The notes: a model not told the origin generated them from the sequence alone. Counted from the stretch's first letter, positions 1-9,302 are shown. The stretch: DNA of 42,739 nucleotides from Desulfobacteraceae bacterium (GCA_030593145.1 JAUVHU010000011.1:1-42739), one strand, 5' to 3'. Program-made: numbers and translations.

Positions 1-49
1 GGCAAAAGATATTCGACTCCAATGTGTAAGAAAATAAGGAGGTGGGGGA

Positions 50-1315
50 ATGGTTAATTCGGAAAAATGGGACTGGGAAAGTAAAGAAAAAGTAGTTGCC
101 GACACTTCAAAGTGGAAAGAACAATATGAAGATGTCTGGGAGCCTTACATCAGTTCCGACGGTGAGAAGATAGCCTCTATTGTTAAGGTGGGGGAAGGCG
201 AATTCAACATAGCTGTCAATAATGAAACGTGGGGAGAAGAACCCTTTGAAAAGATCTGGTATTCCAGGTTTAGCCCGGACGGCCGCCTGACTGCTATTAT
301 AACAAAGGATATGGAATGGACCATGGCCGTGGATGGAAAAACATGGGAAGAAATGTATGAGTATATCTGGGATACTAAATTCAGCGCTGACGGCAAGGTT
401 ATAGCTGCGACCACAAAACAGGATGGAGTTTACGCTATAACAGCAAACGAAAAGACATGGGAATGCCCTGTTAAGCTGGAAAGTATTGCAAGTTATGTAA
501 TAAGCCCTGATGGAAAAACTTTGGCTGCGATAGCTCAGACAGTTCCCCTTGGCCAGGCCGATCTTGATGGCTTTTTGAAAGGTACCTGGTCAGTAGTCGT
601 AAACGGAAAGCCGTGGAAAGAAAACTATGTTGATATTTACGGCCTGACTATCAGCGATGACGCCAAAAATATTGCCGTAGAATACAGAGCGGCTATTTGT
701 GAATACGGTATCGTTGTTAATGAAACTCCATGGAACGAAAAATTTGCCTGTACATGGGAGCCTGCTTTTCATCCCACAAACAGCAATGAAATAACCACTC
801 CTGTCAGACGGGAAGGCCAGTGGTTCCTGGCAACAAACGACAGGATTGTCTGGGACAGAGGTTTTTACAGTCTCCTGTATCAAACCTACAGTCCTGATGG
901 CAATAATATTGCGGCAGCAGTTGCCCCGAAGTTTGCCCAATGGACAATCGCCGTTAATGGTCAACTATGGTCAAAAACATTTAATGAATGCCTTTTACAG
1001 CCATGTTTCAGCCCGGACAGCAGAAAGGTTGCAGTTATAGCAAAAGACAGCGGCAACTGGCTGCTGGTTGTCAACGGAACCGTACTTGGCGATGCCTTCG
1101 ATAATATCTGGCCGCCTGTTTTTAGCGGCGACAAGGTGATCTGCAAGGTTGAAAAAAACGGCAAGTATTATGTCGCGGTTAACGGCGTAATCCGGGGCAA
1201 TGGGTATGAAGCCCTATGGAATCCTGTTGTATCTCCTGACGGGACCAAAGTAATGATATGCGGCGTTGAAGCCGGCAAATATTATCGCAGAATAGTCTCG
1301 ATGGATGATCTGTAA
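50..1315 (+). CDS. tmcD: TmcD, Trp-rich subunit of the Tmc redox complex
   Basis: The 421-residue protein has no signal peptide or membrane segment. It is built from about seven repeats of 50-60 residues, each with a W-x-(V/I)-x-VNG-x-x-W core followed by an F/Y...W...(F/Y)SPDG strand pair (SSDG, SPDG, SADG, SPDG and so on). This is a WD40/TolB-like beta-propeller pattern with unusually many tryptophans. TmcD of sulfate reducers is described as a tryptophan-rich cytoplasmic subunit of the complex that links the periplasmic cytochrome c3 pool to the cytoplasm, and the next two genes encode TmcC and TmcB. The start is the ATG preceded by AGGAGG at a 6-base spacing. The gene is probably co-transcribed with those downstream, and tmcA is expected just outside the window. 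The exact biochemical role of TmcD is unknown. Confidence 0.82.
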   Translation: MVNSEKWDWESKEKVVADTSKWKEQYEDVWEPYISSDGEKIASIVKVGEGEFNIAVNNETWGEEPFEKIWYSRFSPDGRLTAIITKDMEWTMAVDGKTWEEMYEYIWDTKFSADGKVIAATTKQDGVYAITANEKTWECPVKLESIASYVISPDGKTLAAIAQTVPLGQADLDGFLKGTWSVVVNGKPWKENYVDIYGLTISDDAKNIAVEYRAAICEYGIVVNETPWNEKFACTWEPAFHPTNSNEITTPVRREGQWFLATNDRIVWDRGFYSLLYQTYSPDGNNIAAAVAPKFAQWTIAVNGQLWSKTFNECLLQPCFSPDSRKVAVIAKDSGNWLLVVNGTVLGDAFDNIWPPVFSGDKVICKVEKNGKYYVAVNGVIRGNGYEALWNPVVSPDGTKVMICGVEAGKYYRRIVSMDDL

Positions 1316-1333
1316 AAATTGGCAGAAAGATTG

Positions 1334-1360
1334 TCTCCGCAAATCGGAGATCATATTTTT
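1334..1360 (+). terminator. short hairpin plus T tract between tmcD and tmcC
   Basis: A 6-bp stem (TCTCCG/CGGAGA, 5-base loop) is followed by TCATATTTTT. It lies in the 90-base gap between tmcD and tmcC. It is too weak to be a confident terminator and might instead act as an attenuator or processing site that sets the ratio of the subunits. Confidence 0.3.
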
Positions 1361-1405
1361 AGCTGACAATTGCAAACAACATTATCAAAATAGGGGGTAA
1401 AGCAA

Positions 1406-2053
1406 ATGTATGAATTCGTAAGCGGGCCGCTTGTATGGATTGCCTTTATTATATTTATCGGCGGCAGCCTTTATAGAATATTCTATATGTTACAAAGTTC
1501 CAAAAAGGAAAAAGTTGTTTTTCCTCATATGTCTCTGGAGCACAGCGTAGCATCTCTTATACATTGGTTAATACCATTCAACAATCAATATATGAGACAA
1601 AGACCGGTATTTACTATCGTCTCTTTTGCTTTTCATATCTGTCTGGTATTTACACCAATTTTTCTTTTGGCCCATGTTATTTTAATTGATGAATCCTGGA
1701 ATATCAGCTGGTGGACTCTTTCGGAATCGGTAACCGACTGGATGACAATTATAGTCATTGCCGGAGCTGTCTTTTACCTCGTTAGAAGATTAACAGATCC
1801 TGTGGTAAAAAATGTTACAGATACTTCAGACTTTGTCCTGCTGGCTATCACAGTCCTTCCCTTTATAACCGGCTTTCTTGCATATCATCAATGGTTCGGC
1901 ACAAACACAATGCTGATACTTCATATCCTCGCCGGCGAGCTTATGCTTATAGCCATACCATTTACAAGGCTAAGCCATATGCTCTTCTTTGTGTTTACAA
2001 GAACATATTTCGGTAGCGAACAGGGTCATGTAAAGAATTCAAAGGACTGGTAA
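1406..2053 (+). CDS. tmcC: TmcC, membrane subunit of the Tmc complex
   Basis: The 215-residue integral membrane protein has about five hydrophobic helices (roughly residues 5-27, 68-92, 108-128, 142-160 and 168-190). Histidines suited to b-haem ligation lie within or next to helices (FAFHICLVF, LLAHVI, LILHILAG, RLSHMLFF). This fits the NarI/DsrM-like cytochrome b fold of TmcC, which carries electrons across the membrane between the periplasmic cytochrome and TmcB. A GGGGGT ribosome site precedes the ATG. It sits between tmcD and tmcB, 35 bases upstream of the latter. The assignment rests on topology and context. Confidence 0.82.
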   Translation: MYEFVSGPLVWIAFIIFIGGSLYRIFYMLQSSKKEKVVFPHMSLEHSVASLIHWLIPFNNQYMRQRPVFTIVSFAFHICLVFTPIFLLAHVILIDESWNISWWTLSESVTDWMTIIVIAGAVFYLVRRLTDPVVKNVTDTSDFVLLAITVLPFITGFLAYHQWFGTNTMLILHILAGELMLIAIPFTRLSHMLFFVFTRTYFGSEQGHVKNSKDW

Positions 2054-2088
2054 GAAGTTAACTGCAATACAATGTTGAGGAGAATATT

Positions 2089-3423
2089 ATGAAACCCACC
2101 GTAGTTATAAGAGAACCGGTAGTGGATGATGCCCTGGACCAGTGTGAGGCAAGACTTACCGAAGAACAAATAGAAAAAGTTATCAATGAAGTTATAGATA
2201 AAGAAACCGGCGGTCGTTTGTGGACTTACATTAATACATGTATCCATTGCGGGTTATGTTCCGAAGCATGTCATTGGTTTCTTTCTAATGACAGAGATGT
2301 CAGTTTTGCTCCGGTTACAAAGATAAAAGATACCCTTTGGGTAATGTTAAAAAATAAAGGAAAGGTTGACGCCGCATTTATCAAAAGATGCTCTCAAATC
2401 GCCCATACAGAATGTAACTGCTGCCGGCGTTGCGGTATGTACTGCCCGTTTGGAATAGATATTGCGTATATGATACTTGTAGTCCGGCGGATCTGTGCAA
2501 AACTGGACATGGTGCCCCTTTACCTCCAGGATACGGTTCACAGCCATGCTGCCACAATGAACCAGATGTGGGTAAAACCGGATGAATGGATAGATACGCT
2601 CCAGTGGCAGGAGGAAGAGGCACAGGGATATGTGCCCAGCGCCCGTTTGCCCCTGGAAAAAGAAGGAGCTGAAATCATGTATTCTGTTATCGGGCCTGAG
2701 CCGAAGTTTTTAGCCCAGCTCCTTGGCAATATCACGGTAATCATGAAGGTTGCAGGGTGTGATTGGACAATGCCTGCAACTGCCGGCTGGGATAACAGCA
2801 ATATGGCTATGTATTCAGGAGATTTTGAGATCATGGCCAGAGTGGAAAGGCTTCATCATGAAACAGCTCAAAGGCTTAAGGTAAAAAAGATAGTTATGGG
2901 GGAATGCGGTCATGCATTCAGGGGAGCAGAATATGACGGACCCACCTGGATGGGATGGATGAAGCCTCCCATACCGATTGTTCATGCCATAGCATTTTAT
3001 TATGACCTGCTTGTAAGCGGCAGAATCAAGATAGCAAAAAAAGTTGAAGGCCCTATTACTTCGCAATACCCATGCAATGTTATAAGAAACGCGGGATTAG
3101 GCTCAAAACTGCAGTATATTATGAATGAGGTGTGCGAAGATTTTGTAGATCTTATCCCTAATGACAGGCATGCTTTCTGCTGCAATGCAGGCGGCGGGAC
3201 TATTAACTGCGGCCCACCATGGAAGAAAATTCGGGTTCAGAGCGCTAGACTACAGTCAGAGAATTTTAAAAGAACCGGCGCTCATACCATTGTAACGCCT
3301 TGCCACAACTGTCATAGCGGTGTTGAAGATATTGTTGATAAATACAAGCTTGGAATGCACGTCAAGTTCTTCAGTGAGCTTCTCATAGAAGCAATGGAAA
3401 TACCAGAAGACTTGCAGCCATAG
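2089..3423 (+). CDS. tmcB: TmcB, HdrD-like iron-sulfur subunit of the Tmc complex
   Basis: The 444-residue cytoplasmic FeS protein has two [4Fe-4S] motifs: C51-x2-C54-x2-C57-x3-C61 and C109-x2-C112-x2-C115-x3-C119-P. A C-terminal half of CCG type follows, with CCNAGGGT and TPCHNCHSG as the recognisable cysteine-rich segments. The first CCG-like region (around GCDWTMPATAG) looks degenerate. This arrangement matches heterodisulfide-reductase D-like proteins such as TmcB, which passes electrons from TmcC to a cytoplasmic acceptor. The start is the ATG behind GAGGAG. It is the last gene of the cluster and is followed by a strong terminator. Confidence 0.85.
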   Translation: MKPTVVIREPVVDDALDQCEARLTEEQIEKVINEVIDKETGGRLWTYINTCIHCGLCSEACHWFLSNDRDVSFAPVTKIKDTLWVMLKNKGKVDAAFIKRCSQIAHTECNCCRRCGMYCPFGIDIAYMILVVRRICAKLDMVPLYLQDTVHSHAATMNQMWVKPDEWIDTLQWQEEEAQGYVPSARLPLEKEGAEIMYSVIGPEPKFLAQLLGNITVIMKVAGCDWTMPATAGWDNSNMAMYSGDFEIMARVERLHHETAQRLKVKKIVMGECGHAFRGAEYDGPTWMGWMKPPIPIVHAIAFYYDLLVSGRIKIAKKVEGPITSQYPCNVIRNAGLGSKLQYIMNEVCEDFVDLIPNDRHAFCCNAGGGTINCGPPWKKIRVQSARLQSENFKRTGAHTIVTPCHNCHSGVEDIVDKYKLGMHVKFFSELLIEAMEIPEDLQP

Positions 3424-3476
3424 CAATCCTACATTAGATGGCTGATCGCTCATTTTTAGGCAATAGTAAACATTAT

Positions 3477-3529
3477 AAGGTCAGGCCTTGATGTAATATC
3501 AAAGAGGCCTGACCTTAAATTATTTTTCC
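3477..3529 (+). terminator. Rho-independent terminator after tmcB
   Basis: An almost perfect hairpin (AAGGTCAGGCC ... GGCCTGACCTT, extended by TTGAT/ATCAA in the loop region) is followed by AAATTATTTTT. It lies 53 bases after the tmcB stop codon and closes the tmc transcription unit. Confidence 0.8.
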
Positions 3530-3608
3530 CTTTCCGGTTTTCCTTCCTTTTCTCCAAATTCTTTCTAACTCATAAGATTGTATTATACAGAAATTTACAA
3601 ACTCATAT

Positions 3609-3835
3609 TTACTACGGAGCAGATAGGCAATTAAATTTGAAAAGGGCTGACTGTTTGAATACATTAGTGAGACTTAAAAAAAACAGCCGATTATAAAACA
3701 TCTTTGGTATAATGTATTAATTATCAACCGACAAAAGCAGTTTTGTTATGTTTTTGTATGCTGTTTTTTCTTTAGTCTCACTTGTTGTGTGAGTTTCAGA
3801 CTTTTTCAAATTTAATTGCCTATCTGCGGAGTAAT
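3609..3835. mobile_element. 227-bp inverted-repeat (MITE-like) element
   Basis: The ends are inverted copies of about 33 bases containing GATAGGCAATTAAATTTGAA (left 3609-3643, right 3802-3835). A second inner pair, GTGAGACT...AAACAGC, is also inverted. No open frame of note lies inside. It fits a non-autonomous transposon or a collapsed IS remnant in the 624-base gap between tmcB and ileS. The rest of that gap shows only AT-rich sequence and no clear promoter. Confidence 0.7.
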
Positions 3836-4047
3836 GGAATTATAAAACCCACTTTTTTAAGTTTATAAATTTCTGCTTGCTCTTAATGCCCTTCTCCTCA
3901 AGCAGTAACCTTCTTAGATTCATTCTATTTGCTTGACATATAAATGCATTATAAGTAGCTTTTATAAATTATATTTTAGCATCTGCGTCCTGAATCAAAA
4001 TCATAACTTTTAAAACTATATAAATGAAATCCGGTCTTGGAGGATAT

Positions 4048-6843
4048 ATGGATTATAAGAAAACACTTAACCTGCCGTTTACCAAATTTCCCATGAAAGC
4101 AAGTCTGGTGAAACGTGAGCCTGAACAGTTAAAAACCTGGGAACAAAGCAACTTACACGACAGGATCAGAAATAATTCCAAAGACCGCAAACCTTTTATT
4201 CTGCATGACGGCCCTCCATATGCAAATGGAAATATTCATATGGGTACAGCCTTAAACAAGGTCTTAAAGGATATAATCATCCGTTCAAAGCAGATGTCCG
4301 GCTTTAACGCAGTATATGTACCTGGCTGGGATTGCCACGGACTTCCCATTGAACATAATGTTGATAAAGAGCTCGGATCAAAAAAAAAGGAAATTTCCCA
4401 TAACGATTTCCGCAAGCTGTGCCGATCATATGCAAATAAATATATCGATATTCAGCGTGAGGAGTTCAAACGGCTTGGAGTCATGGGTGAATGGGACAAT
4501 CCATATTTGACAATGAACTATGAGTATGAAGCTGTAATCGCCCGTGAATGTGGAAAATTTGCGCTTGAAGGAAGTCTTTTCAGGAGCAAAAAACCGATAT
4601 ACTGGTGTTGCAGCTGTAAAACAGCCCTTGCCGAAGCGGAAATCGAATATAAAGATGCACCTTCGCCGTCAATTTATGTAAAATTCCCTTTAAAATATGA
4701 CCTCAGCCAGGAATCGCCTGCTTTGGCCGACAAAAAGCTTTTTGTTGTAATATGGACAACTACTCCCTGGACTATTCCGGCAAACCTGGCAGTGGCGCTT
4801 CACCCTGATTTTGTTTATGCTGCCGTTGACGTGGGAAATGGCGAAGTCTTTATTCTTGCCAGAGAACTCGTTGAAAGCTGCATGAACAGCTTTGGCATTT
4901 CAAATTTTTCTATCCTGGCTGAAATCGAGGCAAAATCTCTTGAAAACAAACGATGCCGTCATCCCCTTTATGACAGGAATTCTCTCATTATCCTCGGCTC
5001 TCACGTAACACTGGAAGCCGGCACAGGCTGTGTTCACACAGCACCGGGACATGGACAGGAAGATTATGACGTGGGACTTTCATACGGATTGGACACCTAT
5101 TCACCTGTAAATGCCAACGGCTGTTTTACAAATGATGTTGAGTTTTTTAAAGGACAGTTCGTGTTTAAAGCCAACAAAGAGATCATCACCAAACTGCAGA
5201 AAACAAACGCTCTTATCGGAGAAGAAACAATAGCCCATTCATATCCCCATTGCTGGCGCTGCAAGAAGCCTGTAATCTTCAGGGCCACACCCCAGTGGTT
5301 TATTCCAATGGATAAGACAGGTTTGCGAAAAAAGGCCCTTGATGAAATCGATCAGGTAAACTGGATACCACGCTGGGGCAGAGACAGGATCTACGGCATG
5401 ATCGAAAACCGACCGGACTGGTGCGTCTCAAGGCAGCGGGCATGGGGCGTTCCCATTGCGATATGCTACTGTGATAAATGTGGAGAAATATACATTAACC
5501 AGATGATAATCGATCATGTGTATGCGCTGTTTAAAGAACACGGCGCAGACATCTGGTTTACAAAAGATGTAAAGGATCTCCTGCCCCATGATACCGTGTG
5601 CGAAAAGTGCGGGAACAGCACCTTTATAAAAGAGACGGATATACTTGATGTATGGTTCGACTCAGGAGTAAGCCATGCCGCAGTCCTTGAACAGCGTTCT
5701 GATTTAAAATGGCCTGCCGATCTTTATCTTGAAGGGAGCGACCAGCATAGAGGCTGGTTCCACAGTTCGCTTTTGACGGCAGTCGGCACAAGAGGCAAAG
5801 CGCCATACAAATCTGTTTTAACCCATGGATTTGTGGTGGATGCAAAAGGGAAAAAAATGTCCAAGTCTATTGGAAATGTTATTGCTCCAAAAAAAATTAT
5901 CAACCAGTACGGAGCGGAAATTCTTCGTCTCTGGGTCTCCGCATCCGATTACAAAGACGATATACGCATTTCAGACAGCATTTTAAAACAATTAACTGAC
6001 GCATACAAAAAGATCAGGAACACCTGCAAATTTATGCTCAGCAACCTTTATGATTTTGACCCGGAAAAGGACTTTGTTTTATATGAATCAATGCCTGATA
6101 TAGATAGATTTGCCCTGCACCGACTGCAAAAATTAATCGAAAAAACCACAAGCGCATATAATCAATTTGAATTTCATACTATCTATCATGCCCTTTATAA
6201 TTACTGCACCCTTGATTTATCAGCTTTTTATCTTGATATCCTCAAAGACAGGATGTACACGTCGCCGCCGGAATCTTCGGGAAGAAGAAGCGCGCAGACA
6301 GTTATGCATATTATGATTGATAGTGTTTCAAAGATTATGGCCCCTATTCTCTCCTTCACTGCAGAAGAAATCTGGACGTATATGCCGGATCGGAAAGACA
6401 AAGAAACAAGCATTCATCTAACATCCCTGCCGGTTGTAAATGAGGAATTAAAGGATGAAGAATTAGCCGAAAAATGGGAACTCTTGCTTAAAGTGCGAGG
6501 CGAGGTAACAAGAGCGCTAGAGCAAGCCAGAATCACAAAACTCATAGGGCATCCCCTTGATGCTTCGGTTACGATATCGGCAAATGAAGACTTATATAAT
6601 AATCTTCATCCATATACAGAAGACTTAAAATCCATTTTTATTGTTTCGCAGGCTTCTCTGATCAAAAAAGAAACCCTTGCAGGCGCATATGAAAGCAGCG
6701 ATATCGAGGGATTGTCGATTTTGATTGAACAGGCAACCGGCAAAAAGTGCGAACGCTGCTGGGTGCACGATCCTTCTGTGGGAACAAGCTCCGAGCATCC
6801 GACTATCTGCAAACGATGTAAAGGAAATATAAAAAATCTGTAA
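4048..6843 (+). CDS. ileS: isoleucyl-tRNA synthetase
   Basis: This 931-residue class I synthetase charges tRNA-Ile in the cytoplasm. Visible signatures are the HIGH-type motif in PYANGNIHMGTALNK, the editing-domain threonine-rich stretch WTTTPWTIPANLA, the WFDSG and EGSDQHRGWF segments, the KMSKS loop (GKKMSKSIGN), and a C-terminal zinc knuckle CERCW...CKRC. An upstream in-frame ATG exists at 4024. The ATG at 4048 is preferred because GGAGG lies 5 bases before it and the protein then begins MDYKKTLNLPFTKFPMKA, as usual for the family. lspA and lgt follow on the same strand, a common linkage. No T-box leader was recognised upstream. Confidence 0.97.
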   Translation: MDYKKTLNLPFTKFPMKASLVKREPEQLKTWEQSNLHDRIRNNSKDRKPFILHDGPPYANGNIHMGTALNKVLKDIIIRSKQMSGFNAVYVPGWDCHGLPIEHNVDKELGSKKKEISHNDFRKLCRSYANKYIDIQREEFKRLGVMGEWDNPYLTMNYEYEAVIARECGKFALEGSLFRSKKPIYWCCSCKTALAEAEIEYKDAPSPSIYVKFPLKYDLSQESPALADKKLFVVIWTTTPWTIPANLAVALHPDFVYAAVDVGNGEVFILARELVESCMNSFGISNFSILAEIEAKSLENKRCRHPLYDRNSLIILGSHVTLEAGTGCVHTAPGHGQEDYDVGLSYGLDTYSPVNANGCFTNDVEFFKGQFVFKANKEIITKLQKTNALIGEETIAHSYPHCWRCKKPVIFRATPQWFIPMDKTGLRKKALDEIDQVNWIPRWGRDRIYGMIENRPDWCVSRQRAWGVPIAICYCDKCGEIYINQMIIDHVYALFKEHGADIWFTKDVKDLLPHDTVCEKCGNSTFIKETDILDVWFDSGVSHAAVLEQRSDLKWPADLYLEGSDQHRGWFHSSLLTAVGTRGKAPYKSVLTHGFVVDAKGKKMSKSIGNVIAPKKIINQYGAEILRLWVSASDYKDDIRISDSILKQLTDAYKKIRNTCKFMLSNLYDFDPEKDFVLYESMPDIDRFALHRLQKLIEKTTSAYNQFEFHTIYHALYNYCTLDLSAFYLDILKDRMYTSPPESSGRRSAQTVMHIMIDSVSKIMAPILSFTAEEIWTYMPDRKDKETSIHLTSLPVVNEELKDEELAEKWELLLKVRGEVTRALEQARITKLIGHPLDASVTISANEDLYNNLHPYTEDLKSIFIVSQASLIKKETLAGAYESSDIEGLSILIEQATGKKCERCWVHDPSVGTSSEHPTICKRCKGNIKNL

Positions 6844-6952
6844 GCATCAGGCGCTAAGTGCTTGACATGACAATTAAATTTTTTGTCTTAGCACCTAACA
6901 CTTAATCAACCTTTATTGTAGTCGTTCACGGCTTGAAATTGGAAAGTAGAAA

Positions 6953-7447
6953 TTGGGGAGAGATAAAACCAAATATATTAAACTTGCCCGCATTGCCGGT
7001 ATAATTATAATTCTTGATCTGATATCAAAGGCGATAATATTAAGCAAAATGCCTCTTTATCATTCTATACCAATTATACCAGGTTTCTTCAGCATCACCC
7101 ATATTCAAAATCCCGGGGGCGCGTTTGGACTCCTCGCAAGTCAGAGTTCCAGTCTTCGGTATATATTTTTTATAATTGTTTCATCGCTGGCTATCTGTTT
7201 AATCTTTTTCTTCTATAAAAATACGCCAAAGACTCATCCCTTGCTTGCCACAAGTTTTGCCATGATTTTTGGCGGCGCAATCGGCAACTTGATTGACAGG
7301 TTCCGTTTTGGAAAGGTAGTCGATTTTTTAGACTTCTACATATCAAACTATCACTGGCCTGCTTTTAATATCGCGGACAGCGCAATCACCATAGGAATAG
7401 GAATTTTTATATATCATATTCTTTTTAATAAATTGCCAAGTTCATAA
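6953..7447 (+). CDS. lspA: lipoprotein signal peptidase (signal peptidase II)
   Basis: The 164-residue inner-membrane aspartyl protease cleaves prolipoprotein signal peptides after lipid attachment. Four hydrophobic helices are visible. The two catalytic aspartates lie in the family motifs GNLIDRFRFGKVVDF and FNIADSAI, and the N-terminal conserved stretch NPGGAFG is also present. No ATG gives a full-length product. The TTG at 6953, with GGAAAG upstream, yields the normal length of about 160 residues and is taken as the start. The gene ends 10 bases before lgt, which performs the preceding step of the same pathway. Confidence 0.95.
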   Translation: MGRDKTKYIKLARIAGIIIILDLISKAIILSKMPLYHSIPIIPGFFSITHIQNPGGAFGLLASQSSSLRYIFFIIVSSLAICLIFFFYKNTPKTHPLLATSFAMIFGGAIGNLIDRFRFGKVVDFLDFYISNYHWPAFNIADSAITIGIGIFIYHILFNKLPSS

Positions 7448-7456
7448 CACAAAAAA

Positions 7457-8224
7457 ATGTATCCAATCCTTTTAAAATTAGGCGAACTGTCTCTTCATAC
7501 TTATGGCTTTTTTGTGGCCATGGGTTTTCTCGCGGGCATTTTAATCGCAAAAAGAGAGGCCGAAAGACTGGGCGAAGACCCTGACAAAATAATGGATCTT
7601 TCATTCTATGTCATGGTTTCCGCCATTCTGGGCTCACGTCTGTTTTATATTTTTACAAATCCAGAAACATATCTTTCCGACCCCCTGGAAATTTTCAGAT
7701 TATGGAATGGTGGACTTGTTTTTTACGGAGGTTTTATCGCAGCCATGATTGCCGGCTTTATCTACCTGAAGATAAATAAAATGCCTTTGTGGAAAACAAT
7801 TGACATAGCCGCCCTTTCACTTGCCGCAGGTCAATTTTTAGGCAGGCTTGGCTGTTTTTCCGCCGGCTGCTGTTATGGAAAGACATGCGACCTGCCATGG
7901 GCCGTGACATTTATAAACCCTGACACACTAGCACCGATAGGAATTCCGCTTCATCCAACACAGCTCTATCATGCCATAAGCAATCTATCTATATTTGCTT
8001 TTCTCTGGTTCTTCCGCACACGCAAGAAATTTAGCGGCCAGATTTTCTGGATGTATATTCTGCTTTATGCTGTCACCCGTTCCTTTATAGAAATATTCCG
8101 CGGCGATTTCAGGGGGGAACCTGTTTTGGGCATCCTGTCTGTTGCCCAGGTAATCGGAATAATAATGGTGCCTGTTGCAGTTATTATGATGACCATTCTT
8201 AAAAAACGCGCCGACAAAATATGA
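7457..8224 (+). CDS. lgt: prolipoprotein diacylglyceryl transferase
   Basis: The 255-residue polytopic inner-membrane enzyme transfers diacylglycerol from phosphatidylglycerol to the lipobox cysteine. The Lgt signature is present (GRLGCFSAGCCYG), together with the N-terminal LHTYGFFVAMGF, the WNGGLVFYGGF segment and the HPTQLYHA motif. There are seven or so membrane helices. It follows lspA by 10 bases without an obvious ribosome site, so translation may be coupled. Its TGA stop lies inside the left arm of a perfect palindrome of the family seen elsewhere in the window. Confidence 0.96.
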   Translation: MYPILLKLGELSLHTYGFFVAMGFLAGILIAKREAERLGEDPDKIMDLSFYVMVSAILGSRLFYIFTNPETYLSDPLEIFRLWNGGLVFYGGFIAAMIAGFIYLKINKMPLWKTIDIAALSLAAGQFLGRLGCFSAGCCYGKTCDLPWAVTFINPDTLAPIGIPLHPTQLYHAISNLSIFAFLWFFRTRKKFSGQIFWMYILLYAVTRSFIEIFRGDFRGEPVLGILSVAQVIGIIMVPVAVIMMTILKKRADKI

Positions 8225-8274
8225 TGGTCTCGTAAAAAGTCTTTTGTGAATGACTTTTTACGAGACCATCATAT
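8219..8274. repeat. minimal palindromic element (family A, GTCTCGTAAAAAGTC ends)
   Basis: Two perfect inverted arms of 23 bases (8219-8241 and 8252-8274) contain GATGGTCTCGTAAAAAGTC around a 10-base spacer. The arm sequence matches the ends of the longer elements at 13479 and 31245, so this is the shortest form of that family. It overlaps the lgt stop codon and could act as a bidirectional RNA hairpin. Confidence 0.85.
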
Positions 8275-8329
8275 ATAATAAACCAAAAAAATAAATTTTC
8301 AAATTTCTGATCATTAATCAGGTTAAAAA

Positions 8330-9286
8330 ATGACTCAAAAAATATCCAGAAGGTCTTTTTTAAAAGGAACGGCGGCTACGGCATGTTCTCTCGCGGCAGC
8401 AGGCATACCTGTAACCGCTTCAGGGGCCGGCAACGAACAGCCGCTTGCCACCCTTCTTGACATTAGAAAATGCATAGGATGCGAAGCATGTGTTGAGGCC
8501 TGCAAAGAAGTAAACGAGAAAAAATATCCTGTTCCGAAAAAACCTTTTCCAAGAATGTATCCAAACAGGGTGCCGGTAATGGACTGGTCTGAGAAACAGG
8601 ATGTTATAGACCGCCTTACTCCGTACAACTGGCTGTATATTCAAAGAGCTTTTGTAAATATCAACGGTAAAGACACTGAGATTGCAATCCCGAGACGTTG
8701 CATGCACTGCGTAAACCCGCCCTGTGTTAAACTGTGTCCGTGGGGTGCGGCAAAGCAGCTTGAAAATGGCATATCGAGAATTGATTCTGAAATATGTCTT
8801 GGCGGAGCAAAATGCAAGGCAGTATGCCCGTGGCATATCCCTCAGCGGCAGACCGGTGTCGGAATTTATCTTGATATACTCCCTTCCCTTGCAGGAAACG
8901 GCGTGATGTTCAAATGCGACCGATGTTATAACAGGATTGCTGAAGGAGAGCTGCCCGCATGCATAGAAGTCTGCCCCGAGGATGTGCAGACCATCGGCCC
9001 AAGGGATAAAATAATTAAAAAAGCTCACGAGCTTGCCAGAGAAATTAACGGTTACATCTATGGCGAAAAAGAAAATGGCGGAACCAATACTATTTATGTG
9101 TCACCGGTTCCGTTTCAACAGCTCAACAAGGCCATTGAAAAAGGCAAAGGAAAACTACATTTAAATCCGGTAAAAGACACTATGGCCGATGCGAACAAGC
9201 TTGCCGCGGCAATGATTATAGCACCAATTGCCGGTGTGGCTGCTGCTGCAGGTAAATTTTACAAGATGACAAAATCCAGTGAATAG
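8330..9286 (+). CDS. Tat-exported multi-cluster ferredoxin-like subunit
   Basis: The 318-residue protein begins with a twin-arginine signal (SRRSFLKG at 6-13, then a hydrophobic stretch), so it should act outside the cytoplasm. Cysteine groups are C48/51/54/58, C124/127/132/136, C156/162/166 and C196/199/211/215, the pattern of HybA, NrfC or FdnH electron-transfer subunits. A C-terminal hydrophobic helix (about 291-307) could anchor it to the membrane, as in HybA and FdnH. In the third group Gly159 replaces the expected second cysteine. It precedes a small cytochrome-b-like gene, but no molybdopterin or hydrogenase catalytic subunit is next to it, so the electron donor is unknown. Confidence 0.8.
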   Translation: MTQKISRRSFLKGTAATACSLAAAGIPVTASGAGNEQPLATLLDIRKCIGCEACVEACKEVNEKKYPVPKKPFPRMYPNRVPVMDWSEKQDVIDRLTPYNWLYIQRAFVNINGKDTEIAIPRRCMHCVNPPCVKLCPWGAAKQLENGISRIDSEICLGGAKCKAVCPWHIPQRQTGVGIYLDILPSLAGNGVMFKCDRCYNRIAEGELPACIEVCPEDVQTIGPRDKIIKKAHELAREINGYIYGEKENGGTNTIYVSPVPFQQLNKAIEKGKGKLHLNPVKDTMADANKLAAAMIIAPIAGVAAAAGKFYKMTKSSE

Positions 9287-9302
9287 ATCTTTATTTAGGA
9301 GG

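Noticed and set aside
2-37. Open frame of 11 codons ending TAA at the window start, possibly the end of tmcA
   Set aside because: Too short to tell which of two frames is coding, and it lacks a haem-binding CxxCH motif.
3836-4047. T-box or other leader for ileS
   Set aside because: No specifier hairpin, T-box sequence or terminator/antiterminator pair is visible.
8420-9028. 202-codon open frame opposite the ferredoxin gene
   Set aside because: It is a mirror of the cysteine-rich gene on the other strand, with no domain of its own.
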